In this document: positions 21,600 through 34,479 of the stretch, piece after piece
Position numbering within the stretch: position 1 is the first letter of the stretch
How the letters are laid out: each line of letters starts with the position of its first letter
Assembly (NCBI GenBank): GCA_015178975.1
Contig: WHVD01000055.1
Span: forward strand, 372,001 to 436,000
DNA: 64,000 nt
Direction of reading: 5' to 3'
From: Hysterangium stoloniferum
Lineage: Eukaryota > Basidiomycota > Agaricomycetes > Hysterangiales > Hysterangiaceae
Translations under genes and position numbers: made by a program
The notes under the pieces: generated by a model
Told to the model about the DNA's origin: nothing
The model's input: only the letters and a program-made list of their open reading frames with translations
Databases searched by the model: none

Positions 21600-23060
21600 G
21601 ATATTCATCCCAAATGCCCAGACATCCTTTTCTTGCTGATATTTTCGCCGTGCAAAAGTTCTGGTGCCATCCAGCGTAATGAGCCCTCAGGGCCAGCAAT
21701 CATTGATATCCCTGTTGAATCGCTAGTGGCTCTTGAAAGACAAAAGTCATTCAGTTTGGGTATCCCCGTATCACTTATTAAGATGTTGCCCTAACATCAT
21801 GCTATGTACAATAGAAAACAAGCATTTATTTTTATCAGTACCGCTCGGATATCTCCGTGCACTACAGCTGGCTCCCGGTTATGCAAGTAACACAATCCTT
21901 TTGCGATCCCGATTAGCTATTACAATGAATGAGTAGCACAACACAAAACAATGGCCTTGTCTCGCCAGTCCCAACTGATCAGCATCTGGATTGGCTTGGA
22001 TATACGTAATAACTGTGCCCTGCGACATCCACGGAGATATCAATGAAGGAACTCTATGTTCTGCGAAGCCACCGAAATCGTAAGAAAATCCAAGACATTC
22101 CAAGACATTCTCGTGGCGTAGATTTGACCATATGAGATATTCATTCTGGATCCGCTAATAAAAAGGGTGAGTGATTTAATATATAAACATAGGAGATCAC
22201 AAAAGGGCACCTTAAGAAGTTCACTCTGTTCAATACGCAAGCCATGACTAGAAAAACCTCTGGCAACCTTTATGGCGACTCTCTTCTGCCCCCAAAGGCT
22301 GGTCCATACGTCTGAATAACCGCCGGATGCCACTAGGTACTCGCTGACACCGGAGATCGTTGAGGCAAGAAGAGGAACTTGTGCCAAATGGTTCTGCACC
22401 GAGATTGCTCCCTGAAATCTCTTGGTCTTGCTTGTCGTTCCCTGAAGGACTTTAACTCGTTGGCAAGGATTATTTCGGGACACACAATATCTGCTGGGAG
22501 CTTGGAAACACCATGTTCTTCCCATCTTCGCGTTCACACTGATGTAACCGCACTGGCCAGATTACTTGGGCACAAACTGTTGAAAATGGCTGGATTGCAT
22601 GTGAGCGACATTGGAGACCAACTAAATACATGTCCAACCTATCGGTGGCTCAAGCTCCATTCTATGGAGGCTCTTTGCGGCCGTAGCATGGGAATCCCAG
22701 GAAACCTCCTGAAAATCTCCGCACAGACATCTCTAACGATACTGGTCAATATATTTATAGGGAGCCATGATAGGTTGAAAGGCTCTGTTGAAAAAACTTT
22801 ATCTTGAAGAAGAGTGTGGTGTTGTAGAGATTCTCCACGACGGAGAACTTCCCAGTAGAGAGATTCACACAGGACCATGAAATCGACGTTTTGGAATGGG
22901 GGAGTATCATACTCCTGAAGCATCTCGCCGTATGAGCACGTCCACTAGGCGGAGAAGAAATTCCTCAAAGAAGCCATTCTGGACTCCAAGAGGACAGAAA
23001 TGGTGGTAATGAGGATCCGCTTGGTCGCTAGTAGCAGTCAGATCTTGGGGCGAGTCCATA
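21600..23060 (-). pseudogene. Kinase pseudogene, subtype B
   Basis: Minus strand: 5' leader (23060-22600), N-lobe exon (VSEYLVASGGYSDVW, KRVAIKVARGF), substrate-side exon, catalytic-loop exon and activation segment (NDFCLSRATS). Lesions: a 7-base deletion before the Gly-loop (near 22355) shifts the frame, and DFG has become DFC. The terminal exon is missing because the copy ends at the inverted junction. Splice sites are otherwise kept. Confidence 0.72.
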
Positions 23061-23069
23061 GTGCTCTTG

Positions 23070-23980
23070 AGCAGGTCAGGGTAGGTTAGTATGCATCCCA
23101 GCTAATAATACCACAGTCCACTGTGTCACCGTGCCTCTTGCAGTTTCATAGGCCACAGTAATTTTGAATTGCAGTGGGCATTGTTGTGGAAATGATGTGG
23201 CCAGCGAGGATATGTTAGGAGGTCTCGAAAAGTGCAGGACAAAGCACAGGACAGGGTTCAAGACAAAGTTTAAGACAAAGTTTAAGACAAGGCTCATGAC
23301 AACACTCCGGACAAACTCGTGCAGTGATCGAATGGCGTTTGAAAAGGTTCTGGTCATACTGCAGTAAGTTATCAGAAGTTCCTACTCAAATTAGCACAAG
23401 AATATTTAACAAGGTGGATCGTGGTTAGCTTGACGCTAGGCGAGTACAAAAACTGTCGGTGTTTAAAAAGTAATCCTACCGGTTCACTACTCAAAGCGCA
23501 GGCAAAGTGGAACAAATTGCCAATTGAATACTTGAGAATTGTAGGCCACAGAATCAAAGCTGTGAAAAAAATGGGCCAAGCCGAGTAGAACCTCCAGAAT
23601 GTGGGAAACCTGAAATCGATATGCACCTCTTTTTGTAAACGTGACGGATTTGTGTAACATAATATCATGTAGGCGTAAATAACAACAAGCATTTAAATAC
23701 CGTAGCCGAAATGTTAACGAGCCACGACCCAAATAAATAATTCTAGAGGCCATAATGCCACAATAAATGACACGAATGTAAATGCCCAATATCCAGAACG
23801 AAAGTTGAGCATGCCGAGTGAACTTGATGAATTCCTGAACGCATCAATCCGAGCAGTTTACAGCGAGGGGTTTCTTCAGTTTAGGTGAATGTAGTCCTTC
23901 AAATAATACACTTGAACGTATATTCCAGTTCGTTGAATGAAACCGTTCTTCCGATCGGCGTATGTCAATCACTAAAATGC
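23070..23980. other. Degraded minisatellite and SUR7/PalI 3' flank
   Basis: Bases 23236-23320 hold GACAAAGTTTAA repeats. Bases 23400-23980 are the common 3' flank of the SUR7/PalI copies. No gene seen. Confidence 0.5.
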
Positions 23981-24186
23981 CTAGTAGGTGTAGACTGTGC
24001 TCCAGCGATTTCGTATATGGGGAGACATTTGTCCACAAGGACCTCGCCATGTTGCACCACAACCAGTATAAAGCATTAGGAAAACGTTTACAACCATTGC
24101 GGCAAGAGACATCCAAGGCTATAGAGTCGTCACCAACATGAGTAGGATCCAATGTTTCAAATAGAAATAATTGTACCAGCGGACCA
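23981..24186 (-). pseudogene. SUR7/PalI last exon, fragment
   Basis: Exon 4 equivalent at 24118-23981 with its stop codon, the preceding intron, and the last ten bases of exon 3, then an abrupt end at 24186. Downstream flank is conserved. Confidence 0.7.
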
Positions 24187-24439
24187 CTGAAACCTTCCTC
24201 ACCGATTCAGGTGATCTAGTACTATGCTAATCCCTCATAAAACAATTATTGTATTTTAACTCCCAAGATGATCTACGTATGTAAACTTGCCGAGCCACAA
24301 CTTAAACAATGATTTATCAGGTCAAAATAAAAATCTGATGCATATGCGAACTATTTAGAGCGAAAAGTCAAGTGGAGTATCAACTAATATCTGAGCGGCG
24401 TCAGTATTAAAATGAGAAAGGAAGATGGATGTGTTCGTG
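24187..24439. other. Short unique spacer
   Basis: No similarity noticed to other parts of the window and no coding potential. Confidence 0.4.
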
Positions 24440-25450
24440 AGAGCTGTGCCCTGAGACATCGACGGAGATATTAACGAAGGGACGCTCTGTGCTGCGTGGG
24501 TACCGAAGTCATAACAAACTCAAAGAACACTCCGAAACGCCTCCACGACCAAAATTTGACCATACGAGATACTCCTCCCAGATCCTACTTATAATGAACG
24601 TTAATGATGGCTCAATAAATAATACAAGAAATCACAAAAGGGAGCCTTGAAGAAGTTCATGCCATGACTAGCGAACCCTCTGGGAGCCTTTATAGCAACT
24701 TTATTCTTCCCAGAAATTCCGGTCCATACGTCTAAATAACCGCTGGATGCCACTAGATACTCGCTGACGGTCGGATATTTGACCGTTGAAGCAAGAAGAG
24801 AGTTTGTGTTAAATGGATCAACATCAAACAAGAAGCGGTTGCATCCTGAAAGCACTTTTTCTTTGTTGGTAAGAATCAGTTTGGGACATACCACCTTCTG
24901 AGCTTGGAAACGCCATGTTCTTCCTATGTTCGCGTTTGCACCGATGTAACCACATGAGCCAGATCACTTGAGCACAAACTGTCGAAAACGGCTGCATTCC
25001 AAATGAACGACATTAGAGAGGAGACCAACTAACTACATGTCCAACCAATCCGTGGCTCAGGTTCGGTTCTATAAACGTTCTTTGCAGCCCGTAGCATAGA
25101 ATCCCAGGAAGCTTCAGGAAATCTCAGTACAGACCTCTCTAAGGATGCCATCGAATACATTTATAAGGAGCCAAGATAAGTCGAGGGGGAGCATTGAAAG
25201 GCTTTATATTCGAGACGAGTGTGGGGGATTCTCCACGACGAATGGCCCCCCGGTAGAGATTCGCACGGCTCCATAGAACCTATGATTTTGAATGGGGAAT
25301 ATAATAATCGCGAAACAAATCGCAGTATCAGAACGTCTGTAAATGGCCAGGCAACACATGGACTAGGTAGAGAAGAAATTCCTCAAACAAGCCATTCCGG
25401 ACTCCAAGAGGACAGAAATGAAGGTAATGAGGATCGGCTTGCTTTCTAGT
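24440..25450 (-). pseudogene. Kinase pseudogene, subtype A, N-lobe and leader
   Basis: Minus strand: 5' leader 25450-25030, N-terminal exons, N-lobe exon near 24660-24780 (ASSGYLDVWTGISGKNKVAIK) and part of the next exon to about 24440. The first Gly of the loop is Ser and the end of the N-lobe exon has a deletion. No catalytic exons. Confidence 0.65.
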
Positions 25451-25784
25451 AGCAGTTGGAGCTTGGTACAAGTTCATAGTGATGTTGAGCAGGTTAAAGT
25501 AGGTTAGTATGCATCCCAGCTGCTAGTATCGCTGCGCAGTATGTCATCGTGCCACTCATTCATAGGCGACGATAATTTGGAACTGCAGGCTGAGTGGATG
25601 TGGTTGTGGGAGTGATTAGCTTCGTCTTCTCGAGAATATATAAGATATGAGTACAAAACGCCGGACGAAACACAAGAACAAAGTGCAAGACAAAGCTCAA
25701 GCAAGACACTTATTCGATTAGCATTTTGGTGGTCCTAGTCCAATGTGGTAAGCTTTTAAAAATTCCCAGTCAAATCAGCACGAA

Positions 25785-26190
25785 AAAATGTCAACGCTAT
25801 ATACAAAGGACAAAGGTAACATGAGTTTCCGGCTTTACCCGAGAGACCAGGACTATGACAGGCTTGTTATTCCTACAAAACAATCACCGCGAACTGATGG
25901 AGGCCGGGGTTTTTCCCCAGATATTAAGTCTGATTGGCTTTGCATAATCTCCTTCCATACAATTGAACGGTTTGAACCTGGTTACTTTCAAAATCAATTC
26001 GATTCCTAGGTGAGGCTGCTGTAGCCGATTGTTGGGTGTTGTGGTTGGGTGTTGTGGTTGGGCATTTGGCTCTCTATTTCCTCAGCAAGCAGGGATTAAG
26101 AGGGCACTAGATAAGTTGGAAATGTCATTATTAATGCATAGAGATTATTGGATCATCCTCAGTTCTTCATTATGACGGTTCAAACGCATG
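25785..26190 (+). pseudogene. ISG12-family relic, convergent with the intact kinase
   Basis: Follows the ISG12 gene pattern at the DNA level: a piece like the N-H-P-E-L segment near 25880, then GCTCTCTATTTCCTCAGCAA and the downstream residues of the ISG12 domain to the stop near 26180. Stops and frameshifts throughout. Together with the kinase at 26535-27887 it repeats the arrangement seen at 1-2128. Confidence 0.55.
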
Positions 26191-26534
26191 CGTTTGGGTT
26201 TCCAGATCCAGCGAGGATAAATTAAGTTTTACTATAGACTCCTTCTCCTAAAATTTCAAGCTGCTATTTCAATACGATTGTTCAATTGTCAAGTTCCCAA
26301 GTATCTCGTTCCGCTTACATCCTGTCGATTTGAATGGAACAAAGCAAAATCACACTATTCAAAGCTCTTATCATTAACGATTTGGAATTAATCTAGGACT
26401 GAAACTAAAAATACAAGAATATAGCGGGATGTTGTGATACAGTTATGTGGGGATACTGTGAAAGCTCGGCGCTGCACAAATAAATAAAAATAAGATAACA
26501 AGAGCGCTTATTCAACCGCGTATGAGGTATTTTA

Positions 26535-27887
26535 TTACTGATTGATAACGTTGAGACTTTTGGGTTGTCCCAGACCAATCAGTCTGATCAACACTTCCTG
26601 TGTGTCGAGTCGCTCCACCGGATTAAGGCGCCAACATTGAAGACAAATCTCCCAAAGATCGTCCGTCATAATAGCGCTGGCAGTTGGGCGCCGAGGGATG
26701 TGGCCATCGAAAATTTCTTTTAGCACTACAGGTTCCAACTTGATATATTCGTATGGTATGCAACCAGTCCCTACTTCCTATATCACGTTAAAATTAATCG
26801 ACAGGTTCGAGCAGTAGTGTACAAAGAAAGAGCCACAAACCAAGATATTCATCCCAAATGCCCAGACATCGCTGGTCTTGCTGATATTTTCGCCGTGCAA
26901 GAGTTCTGGTGCCATCCAGCGTAATGAGCCCTCAGGGCCATCAGACGTTGATACCCCTGTTGAATCGCCAGTGGATCTTGAAAGACCAAAGTCGTTCAAT
27001 TTGGGTATCCCCGTATGGCTTATTACGACGTTGCCCTAACATCATGTTATTTACAATAGAAAACAAGCATTTATTTTTATCAGTACCGCTCGGATATCTC
27101 CGTGCACTACAGCTGGCTCCCGGCTATGCAAGTAACACAACCCTTTTGCGATCCCAATTAGCTATTACAATGAATGAGTAACAAAACACAAAACAATGGC
27201 CTTGTCTCACCAGTCCCAACCGATCGGCATCTGGATTGGCTTGGATATACGTAATAACTGTGCCCTGCGACATCCATGGAGATACCAATGAAGGAACTCT
27301 ATGTTCTGCGGGGCCACCAAAATCGTAAGAAAATCCAAGACATTCCAAGACATTCTCATGGCGTAGATTTGACCATATGAGATATTCAGTCCCGATCCGC
27401 TAATAAAAGCGTCGGTGATTTAATATATAAACATAAAAGATCACAAAGGGCACCTTAAGAAGTTCACTCTTTTCAATACGCCTACCATGACTAGAAAAAC
27501 CTCTAGCAACCTTTATTGCAACTTTCTTCTGCCCCCAAAGGCCGGTCCATACATCTGAATAACCGCCGGTTGCCACCTGATACTTGCTGACACCGGAGAT
27601 TTGACCGTTGAGGCAAGAAGAGGAACTTGTGCCAAATAGTTCTGCACCGAGGTTGCTCCTTGAAATTTCTTGGTCTTGCTTTTTGTTCCCTGAAGGACTT
27701 TAAACTGGTTGGCAAGGATCATTTCGGGACAAACAATACCTGCTGGGAGCTTGGAAACACTGTGTTCTTCCCATCTTCGCGTTCTCATTGATGTAACCGC
27801 ACTGGCCAGATCACTTGGGCAGAAGCTGTTGAAAATGGCTGTATTGCATTTGAGGGACTTTGGAGTCGGATCTTGGGAGGAGTTCAT
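26535..27887 (-). CDS. TKL-like protein kinase, subtype B, spliceable to a full open frame
   Basis: Exons 27887-27740, 27689-27454, 27399-27211, 27161-27087, 27035-26841 and 26777-26535 join in phase to 361 residues; all introns are GT-AG, 49-63 nt. Motifs: Gly-loop ATGGYSDVW (89-97), VAIK Lys109, possible helix-C Glu133, catalytic loop HGDIRAGN (211-218, HGD in place of HRD), DFG (231-233), MAPE (257-260), DVWAFG (Asp272) and a C-terminal WRLNPVERL region. All catalytic residues are present, so an active kinase is plausible; substrate is unknown. The first 15 or so residues (MNSSQDPTPKSL) come from DNA fused upstream by a deletion: other copies have a further 400-600 bp of leader here. This is the only copy in the window with every kinase exon and no frame lesion. 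Expression is unproven. Confidence 0.78.
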
Positions 27888-27889
27888 AG

Positions 27890-29150
27890 TGCTCTTGAGC
27901 AGGTCAATGTAGGTTAGTCTGCATCCCAGCTACTAATACCACAGTCCACTGTATTACCGTGCCACTCGCAGGTTCATAGGCCACAGTAATTTTCAAATTG
28001 CAGTGCGCATGGCTATGGAAATGATGTGGCCTTGTCCTAGCGAGGATACATTAGGATCTCGCGAACAGTGTAGGACAAAGCGCAGGACAGTGATCAAGAC
28101 AAAGTTTAAGACAAAGCTCAGGACGAGACTCCGGACGAACTCGGGCAAGAGTCTCAGCGATCGAATGGCGTTTGAAGTGGTTCTGGTCATACTTCAGTAA
28201 GTTGTCAGAAATCCCTACTCAAATTAGCACAAGAATATTTAACAAGGTGGAGGGTGGTTAGCTTGACGTTAGGTGAGTGCAACAACTCACGGTTTTTGAA
28301 AAATAATCCAACCGGTTCATTGCCAGTACTCAGAGCGCAGGATCCCAGCTACTAATCACAGTCCATTGTGTCACCGTGCCACTCGCAGGTTCATAGGCCA
28401 CAGTAATTTCAAATTGCAGTGCGCATGGTCGTGGAAATGATGTGGCCTTGTCCTAACGAGGATACAGGAGGAAATCGCGAAAAGCGTAGGACAAAGCGCA
28501 GGACAGGGATCAAGACAAAGTTTAAGACAAAGCTCAGGACGACACTCCGGACAAACTCGGGCAAGAGTCTCAGCGATCGAATAGCGTTTGAAGTGGTTCT
28601 GGTCATACTGAAGTAAGCTGTCAGAAATCACTACTCAAATTAGCATAAGAACATTTAACAAGGTGAAGGGTGGTTAGCTTGATGTTAGGTGAGTGCAAAA
28701 ACTGTCGGTGTTTGAAAAATAATCTAACCGGTTCACTGCCACTACTCAAAGCGCAGGCAAAGTGGAACAAATTGCAAATCGACTACTTGAGAATTGATAG
28801 GCCACAGAATCAAAGCGGTGAAAAAATGGGCCAAGCCGAATGGAACCTCCAGAATGGGGAAAACCTGCAATTGGTGTGCACTTTTTTTAGTAAACGTGAC
28901 GGGATTGTGTAACATAATGTCATGTAGGCGTACATAACAACAAGCATTTAAATACCGTCGCCGAAATGTTAACGAGCCACAACCCAAATAAATAATTCTA
29001 TAGGCCAGAATGCCATAATAAATGACACGAATGTAAATACGCAATATTCAGAACGAAAGTTGAGCATGAACTCGATGAATTGCTGAACGCAAACAGTTTA
29101 CAGCGAGGGTTTCTTCAGTTTAGGTCAATGTAGTCCTTCAAATAATACAT
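27890..29150. repeat. Tandemly duplicated minisatellite block and SUR7/PalI 3' flank
   Basis: Two successive copies (about 27910-28340 and 28345-28670) of a block with a GACAAAGTTTAAGAC-type array, followed by the common SUR7/PalI 3' flank (28660-29150), here without any SUR7 exon. Open frames in the arrays are simple-repeat artefacts. Confidence 0.6.
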
Positions 29151-29663
29151 TTTGAAAGATGAAAGTAGATAGAACGACAAAACTGCACTGACTCTAGTGA
29201 TGTCGACAGGCCTCCTTAAAGAACAGCCGCTTGCTGACTGACGTGTCGAAATGTATTTGTTTTACCTGGTATTTCAGTTTCTTGACGCGCCGTGTAATTT
29301 GTTTTGTTTAATATGTTGTTCAAAGAGTGTCATTCAAAGACTCAGATGTAGGTTACGAAACGAAAGTCCAAGTTTACAGTAGATATATAGGTATTTGCGA
29401 CGGGTCTATGCGGAAAGCAAGATATTTCTGAACAATGGGATAAAAAGATTCTTTTCCCACAGCGACGTTTATCTAAAAATTGCAAGAATATCTTCGATGA
29501 TGTCAGGGCAGAGGGCGACGGCTCGGTCACGTGTCACATCGATGTTTTGTTCAGAGCATGAGCGGCTTGATAGTAGATTAGCCACTCTCCAAGCACGCTT
29601 CTCAATACGACTTCTACGATTTATCACACGATTTGACACGTTGATACCCATCAGGACGACGTT
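29151..29663. other. Upstream region of the SUR7/PalI-like gene
   Basis: About 500 bp found only once in the window; it is the only full 5' flank of a SUR7/PalI copy here and so should hold its promoter. No clear TATA box or other motif could be assigned. Confidence 0.4.
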
Positions 29664-30454
29664 ATGAGAGGCCCTCTTATACCAACATTTGTTGTTACAG
29701 TCGCTGCGTTTGTTTTGCTGTAAGCACGCAGACCAGAACCTGCAGGCCGGCCTTGGATATGGATGCATTGATAATTTGCAATTTTAGAATTCTCATTGTA
29801 TTTTCGGTCCCATTTATTAGCGCATTTTCATACCTGAATGTCACCGTCTTCGGAGATACTATTCGTTTTGGTGTATGGGGTTTCTGCGTGGAACCTGGTG
29901 GATGTACACCTAAAACAGTAGGATACATTAGAGATCCTGAGATCATACCATGGATGACACGAGCTTTGATTCTTTTCCCAATTTGTGTGTTTATCTTATT
30001 ACATCTATACTCTCTATTGATTGCTGATCACCTAACCCCTTGCAGCTGCCGGCTTCTCGCTCATTTGTGTTTTCACCTTATTGCCCTCTGTAATGTGCCA
30101 TATGCGAACGGATACCCTATTTCCACCGCCATTGTACAGTCTGATGGCTATACCAAACGCGTTCGCGTCGTTGACAGCCTTTGCTTTTATCATGGCCTTG
30201 TCAACTGTAACAAAAATGCGTTTTCAGATGGAAGGTTTCAGTGCATCTTATGGTCCGCTGGTATAATTATTTCTATATGAAACATTGGATCCTACTCATG
30301 TTGGTGACGACTATAGCCTTGGATGTCTCTTGCCGCAATGGTTTTAAACGTTTTCCTAATGCTTTATACTGGTTGCGGTGCAACATGGCGAGGTCCTTGT
30401 GGACAAATGTCTCCCCACATACGAAATCGCTGGAGCACAGTCTACACCTACTAG
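29664..30454 (+). CDS. SUR7/PalI-family four-helix membrane protein, intact copy
   Basis: Exons 29664-29719, 29788-29984, 30046-30260 and 30317-30454 join in phase to 201 aa; introns are 56-68 nt, GT-AG. Predicted membrane helices lie near residues 8-34, 75-100, 117-139 and 158-175. Between helices 1 and 2 is the family signature: RFGVWGFC (45-52) with a second Cys at 58 (GGC), on the outer face. SUR7/PalI proteins act at the fungal plasma membrane, in eisosome or cortical organisation (Sur7) or ambient-pH sensing (PalI/Rim9); which applies here cannot be told. ATG 29664 is chosen because it gives a complete first helix. Three damaged copies (14545-14670, 19386-20133, 23981-24186) lack parts of it, so this is the likely source gene. 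Confidence 0.85.
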
Positions 30455-31330
30455 GCATTTTTAGTGATTGACATACGCCGATGGGAACAACGGTTTCATT
30501 CAACGAGCTGTAATATACGTTCAAGTGTATTATTTGAAGGACTACATTCACCTAAACTGAAGAAACCCCTCGCTGTAAACTGCTCGGATTGATAGGTTCA
30601 GGAATTCGTCAAGTTCACTCGGCATGCTCAACTTTCGTTCTGAATATTGGGCATTTACATTCGTGTCATTTATTATGGCATTAGGACCTCTAGAATTATT
30701 TATTTGGGTTTTGGCTCGTTAACATTTCGGTTACGGTATTTAAATGCTTGTTGTTATTTACGCCTACATGATATTATGTTACACAAATCCGTCACGTTTA
30801 CAAAAAAAGTGCACATCGATTTCAGGTTTCCCACATGCTGGAGGTTCTCCTCGGCTTGGCCCATTTTTTCACAGCTTTGATTCTGTGGCCTATCAATTCT
30901 TAAGTAATCAATTTGCAATTACTCCAAGCGCAGGCAAAGTGGAACAAGTGGCAGTGAACCGGTTAGATTATTTTTCAAACACCGACAGTTTTTGCACTCG
31001 CCTAGGGTCAAGCGAACCACGATCCACCTTGTTAAATATTCTTGTGCTAATTTGAGTAGGGATTTTTGACAACTTACTGCAGTATGACCAGAACCTTTTC
31101 AAACGCCATTCGATCGCTGCCCGAGTTTGTCCGGAGTGTTGTCATGAGCTTTGTCTTAAACTTTGTCTTGATCCCTGTCCTGTGCTTTGTCCTACGCTTT
31201 TCGCGATCTCCTAACGTATCCTCGCTAGGACAAGGCCACATCATTTCCACGACCATGCGCACTGCAATTTGAAATTACTGTGGCCTATGAACCTGCGAGT
31301 GGCACGGTAATACAGTGGACTGTGGTATTA
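30455..31330. other. SUR7/PalI 3' flank and degraded minisatellite
   Basis: Conserved flank shared with four other places, then a TGTCTTAAACTTTG-type array near 31130-31220. No gene seen. Confidence 0.5.
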
Positions 31331-32850
31331 TTAGCTGGGATGCATACTCTGACCTGCTCAAGAGCACTATGGACTCGCCCCAAGATCTGACTGCTACTAG
31401 CAACCAAGCGGATCGTCATTATCATCATTTCTCTCCACTTGGAGTCCAGAATGGCTTGCTTGAGGAATTTCTTCTCCGCCTAGTGCATGTATTACTTGGC
31501 CATTTACGGACGTTCTCATACCGCGGGATGCTTCAGGAGTATGATACTCCCCCATTCCATGGTCCTGTGCGAATCTCTCTACTGGGAAGTTCTCCGTTGT
31601 GGAGAATCTCTACAACACCACATTCTTCTTCAAGATAAAAGTTTTTTCAACGGAGCCTTTTAACCTATCATGACTCCCTATAAATATATTGACCGGTATC
31701 GTTAGAGATGTCTGTGCGGAGATTTTCAGGAGTTTTCCTGGGAGTCCCATGCTACGGGCCGCGAAGAGCCTCCATAGAATGGAGCCTGAGCCACCAATAG
31801 GTTAGACATGTATTTAGTTGGTCTCCAATATCACTCACATGCAATCCAGCCATTTTCAATAGTTTGTGTCAAAGTAATCTGGCCAGTGCGGTTACATCAG
31901 TGAGAACGCGAAGATGGGAAGAACACAGTGTTTCCAAGCTCCCAGCAGGTATTGTGTGTCCCAAAATAATCCTTGCCAACCAGTTTAAAGTCCTTTCGGG
32001 AACGAAAAGCAAGACCAAGAAATTTCAGGGAGCAACCTCGGTGCAGAACCGTTTGACACAAGTTCCTCTTCTTGCCTCAACGGTCAAATCTCTGGTGTCA
32101 GCAAGTATCAGGTGGCATCCGGCGGTTATTCAGACGTATGGACCGGCCTTTGGGGGCAGAAGAAAGTTGCCATAAAGGTTGCTAGAGGTTTTTCTAGTCA
32201 TGGTAGGCGTATTGGACGGAGTGAACTTCTCAAGGTGCCCTTTTGTGATCTCCTATGTTTTTATTTTAAATCACCGACGCTTTTTATTAGCGGATCGGGA
32301 ATGAATATCTGATATGGTCAAATCTACGCCACGAGAATGTCTTGGAATGTCTTGGACTTTTTTACAATTTCGGTGACCCTGCAGAACATAGAGTTCTTTC
32401 TTTGATTTCTCCGTGGATGTCGCAGGGCACAGTTCTCACATATCCCAAAGCCAATCCAGATGCCGATCGGTTGGGACTGGTGAGACAAGGCCGTTGTTTT
32501 GTGTTCTGTTACTCATTCATTGTAATAGCTAATCGGGATCGCAAAAGGATTGTGTTACTTGCATAGCCATGACCCAGCTGTAGTGCACGGAGACATCCGA
32601 GCGGTATTGATAAAATAAATCCTTGTTTTTATTGTAAATAACATGATGTTAGGGCAACGTCTTAATAAGCGATACAGGGATACCCAAACTGAATGACTTT
32701 GTCTTTCAAGAGCCACTAGCGATTCAACAGGGATATCAACGTTTGCTGGCCCTGAGGGCTCATTACACTGGATGGCACCAGAAATTTTGCACGGCGAAAA
32801 TATCAGCAAGAACAGTGATGTCTGGACATTTGGGATGAATATCTTGGTTT
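31330..32850 (+). pseudogene. Kinase pseudogene, subtype B
   Basis: The most complete 5' part: a leader with an open frame from 31372 (MDSPQDLTATSNQAD), N-terminal exons, N-lobe exon (ASGGYSDVWTGLWGQKKVAIK near 32110-32180), the following exon near 32290-32475, catalytic-loop exon near 32530-32606, and activation segment to about 32840 (SLHWMAPEILHGEN, DVWTFG). A one-base deletion at 32700/32701 inside the DFG codons shifts the frame. The terminal exon is missing because the copy ends at an inverted junction at about 32840-32866. The lesion looks recent since the APE region is still well kept in the shifted frame. Confidence 0.75.
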
Positions 32851-32859
32851 GTGGCTCTT

Positions 32860-34430
32860 TCCTCCATTCATCCCAAATGGTCATGCATCGCCTTCATTGC
32901 TAACATCTTTGTGGTGCAATGATTCTAGTGCCATCCAGAGTAGTGAGCCTCAGGCTATGGGGCCAGCAGATGTTGATTATTCCCGCTAAATTGCTAATCA
33001 TTGTAAAAGACCTAAATCATTCAGCTTTGGGATCCCCGTGTCGCTAACTGAGGCGTTTCCCTGTAACATCATGTTATTTACAATGGAAAACAAATTACCG
33101 CTCGGATATCTCCATGCTCCACACCCGGCTTCCAAACATGCAAGTAACACAAGCTCTTCGCGATTTCGATTAGCTATCACAATGAATGAATTATGAAGCC
33201 CAAAACAACGACATTGTCTCACCAGGGCATAAGAAACAATGGCGCTGTCTAACCAGTCCCAACCGATCGGCATCTGGATTGGCTTGGATATATGTGAGAA
33301 CTGTGCCCTGCGACATCCATGGAGATATCAATGACGGAACTCTATGTTCTGCAGGGCCACCGAAATCGTAAGGACATTCCAAGACATTCTCGTGGCGTAG
33401 ATTTGACCATATGAGATATTCATTCCCGATCCGCTAATAAAAAGGGTCGGTGATTTAATGATAAACATAGGAGATCACAAAAGGGCACCTTGAGAAGTTC
33501 ACTTCGTTCAATACGCAAGCCACCACTCGAAAAACCTCTAGCAACCTTTATGGCGACTTTTTTCCGCCCCCAAAGGCCGGTCCATACGTCTGGATAACCG
33601 CCGGATGCCACCTGATACTTGCTGACACCAGAGATTTGACCGTTGAGGCAAGAAGAGGAACTTGTGTCAAACGGTTCTGCACCGAGGTTGCTCCCTGAAA
33701 TTTCTTGGTCTTGTTTTTCGTTCCCTGAAGGACTTTAAACTGGTTGGCAAGGATCATTTGTGTTTGTGTTAAATGGATCGACATCAAACGAGAAGTCGTT
33801 GCATCCTGAAAGCACTTTTTCTTCGTTGGTAAGAATCAGTTTGGGACACACCACCTTCTGAGCTTGGGAACGCCATGTTCTTCCCATGTTCGCGTTTGCA
33901 CCGATGTAACCACACGAACCAGATCACTTGAGCACAAACTGTCGGAAACGGCTGCATTCCAAGTGAACGACATTGGAGAGGTGACCAACTAAATACATGT
34001 CCAACCTATCCGTGGCTCAGGTTCGGTTCTATAAACGTTCTTTGCAGCCAGTAGCATAGGAATCCCAGGAAGCTCCAGAAAATCTCAGTACAGACCTCTC
34101 TAAGGATGCCGTTGAATATATTTTTAAGGAGCCAAGATAAGTCGAGGGGGTGCATTGAGAAAGCTTTATATTCAAGATGAGTGTGGTGTTGTGGGGATTC
34201 TCCACGACGAATGGCCTCCGGGTAGAGATTCGCCCGGCTCCATGGAACCTATGTCTTTGAATGGGGGAATGTCATACTCGCGAAGCATCTCGCCGTATGA
34301 GAACGTCCGTAAATGGCCAAGTAAACATGGACCAGGTGGAAAAGAAATTCCTCAAACAAGCCATTCCGGACTCCAAGAGGACAGAAATGAGGATAATGAG
34401 GATCCGCTTAGTTTCTAGTAGCAGTCGGAT
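32860..34430 (-). pseudogene. Mosaic kinase pseudogene (A and B)
   Basis: Minus strand: leader and N-terminal exons of subtype A (34430-33760); a switch to subtype B at about 33755; B N-lobe exon (ASGGYPDVWTGLWGRKKVAIK near 33540-33610); then B-like and A-like middle exons (33380-33000, with DLG in place of DFG). It ends at the inverted junction near 32866. The A/B breakpoint is the same as in the copy at 16430-17470, so the mosaic existed before the inverted duplication. Confidence 0.7.
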
Positions 34431-34479
34431 CTTAGTACGACTTCATAGTGCTGTTGAGCAGGTCAGAGTAGGTTAGTAT

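Noticed and set aside
29753-30280. Single 175-codon frame as an intronless SUR7/PalI protein
   Set aside because: It reads through introns 1, 2 and 3 and loses the first and last membrane helices; the four-exon model restores a full family member.
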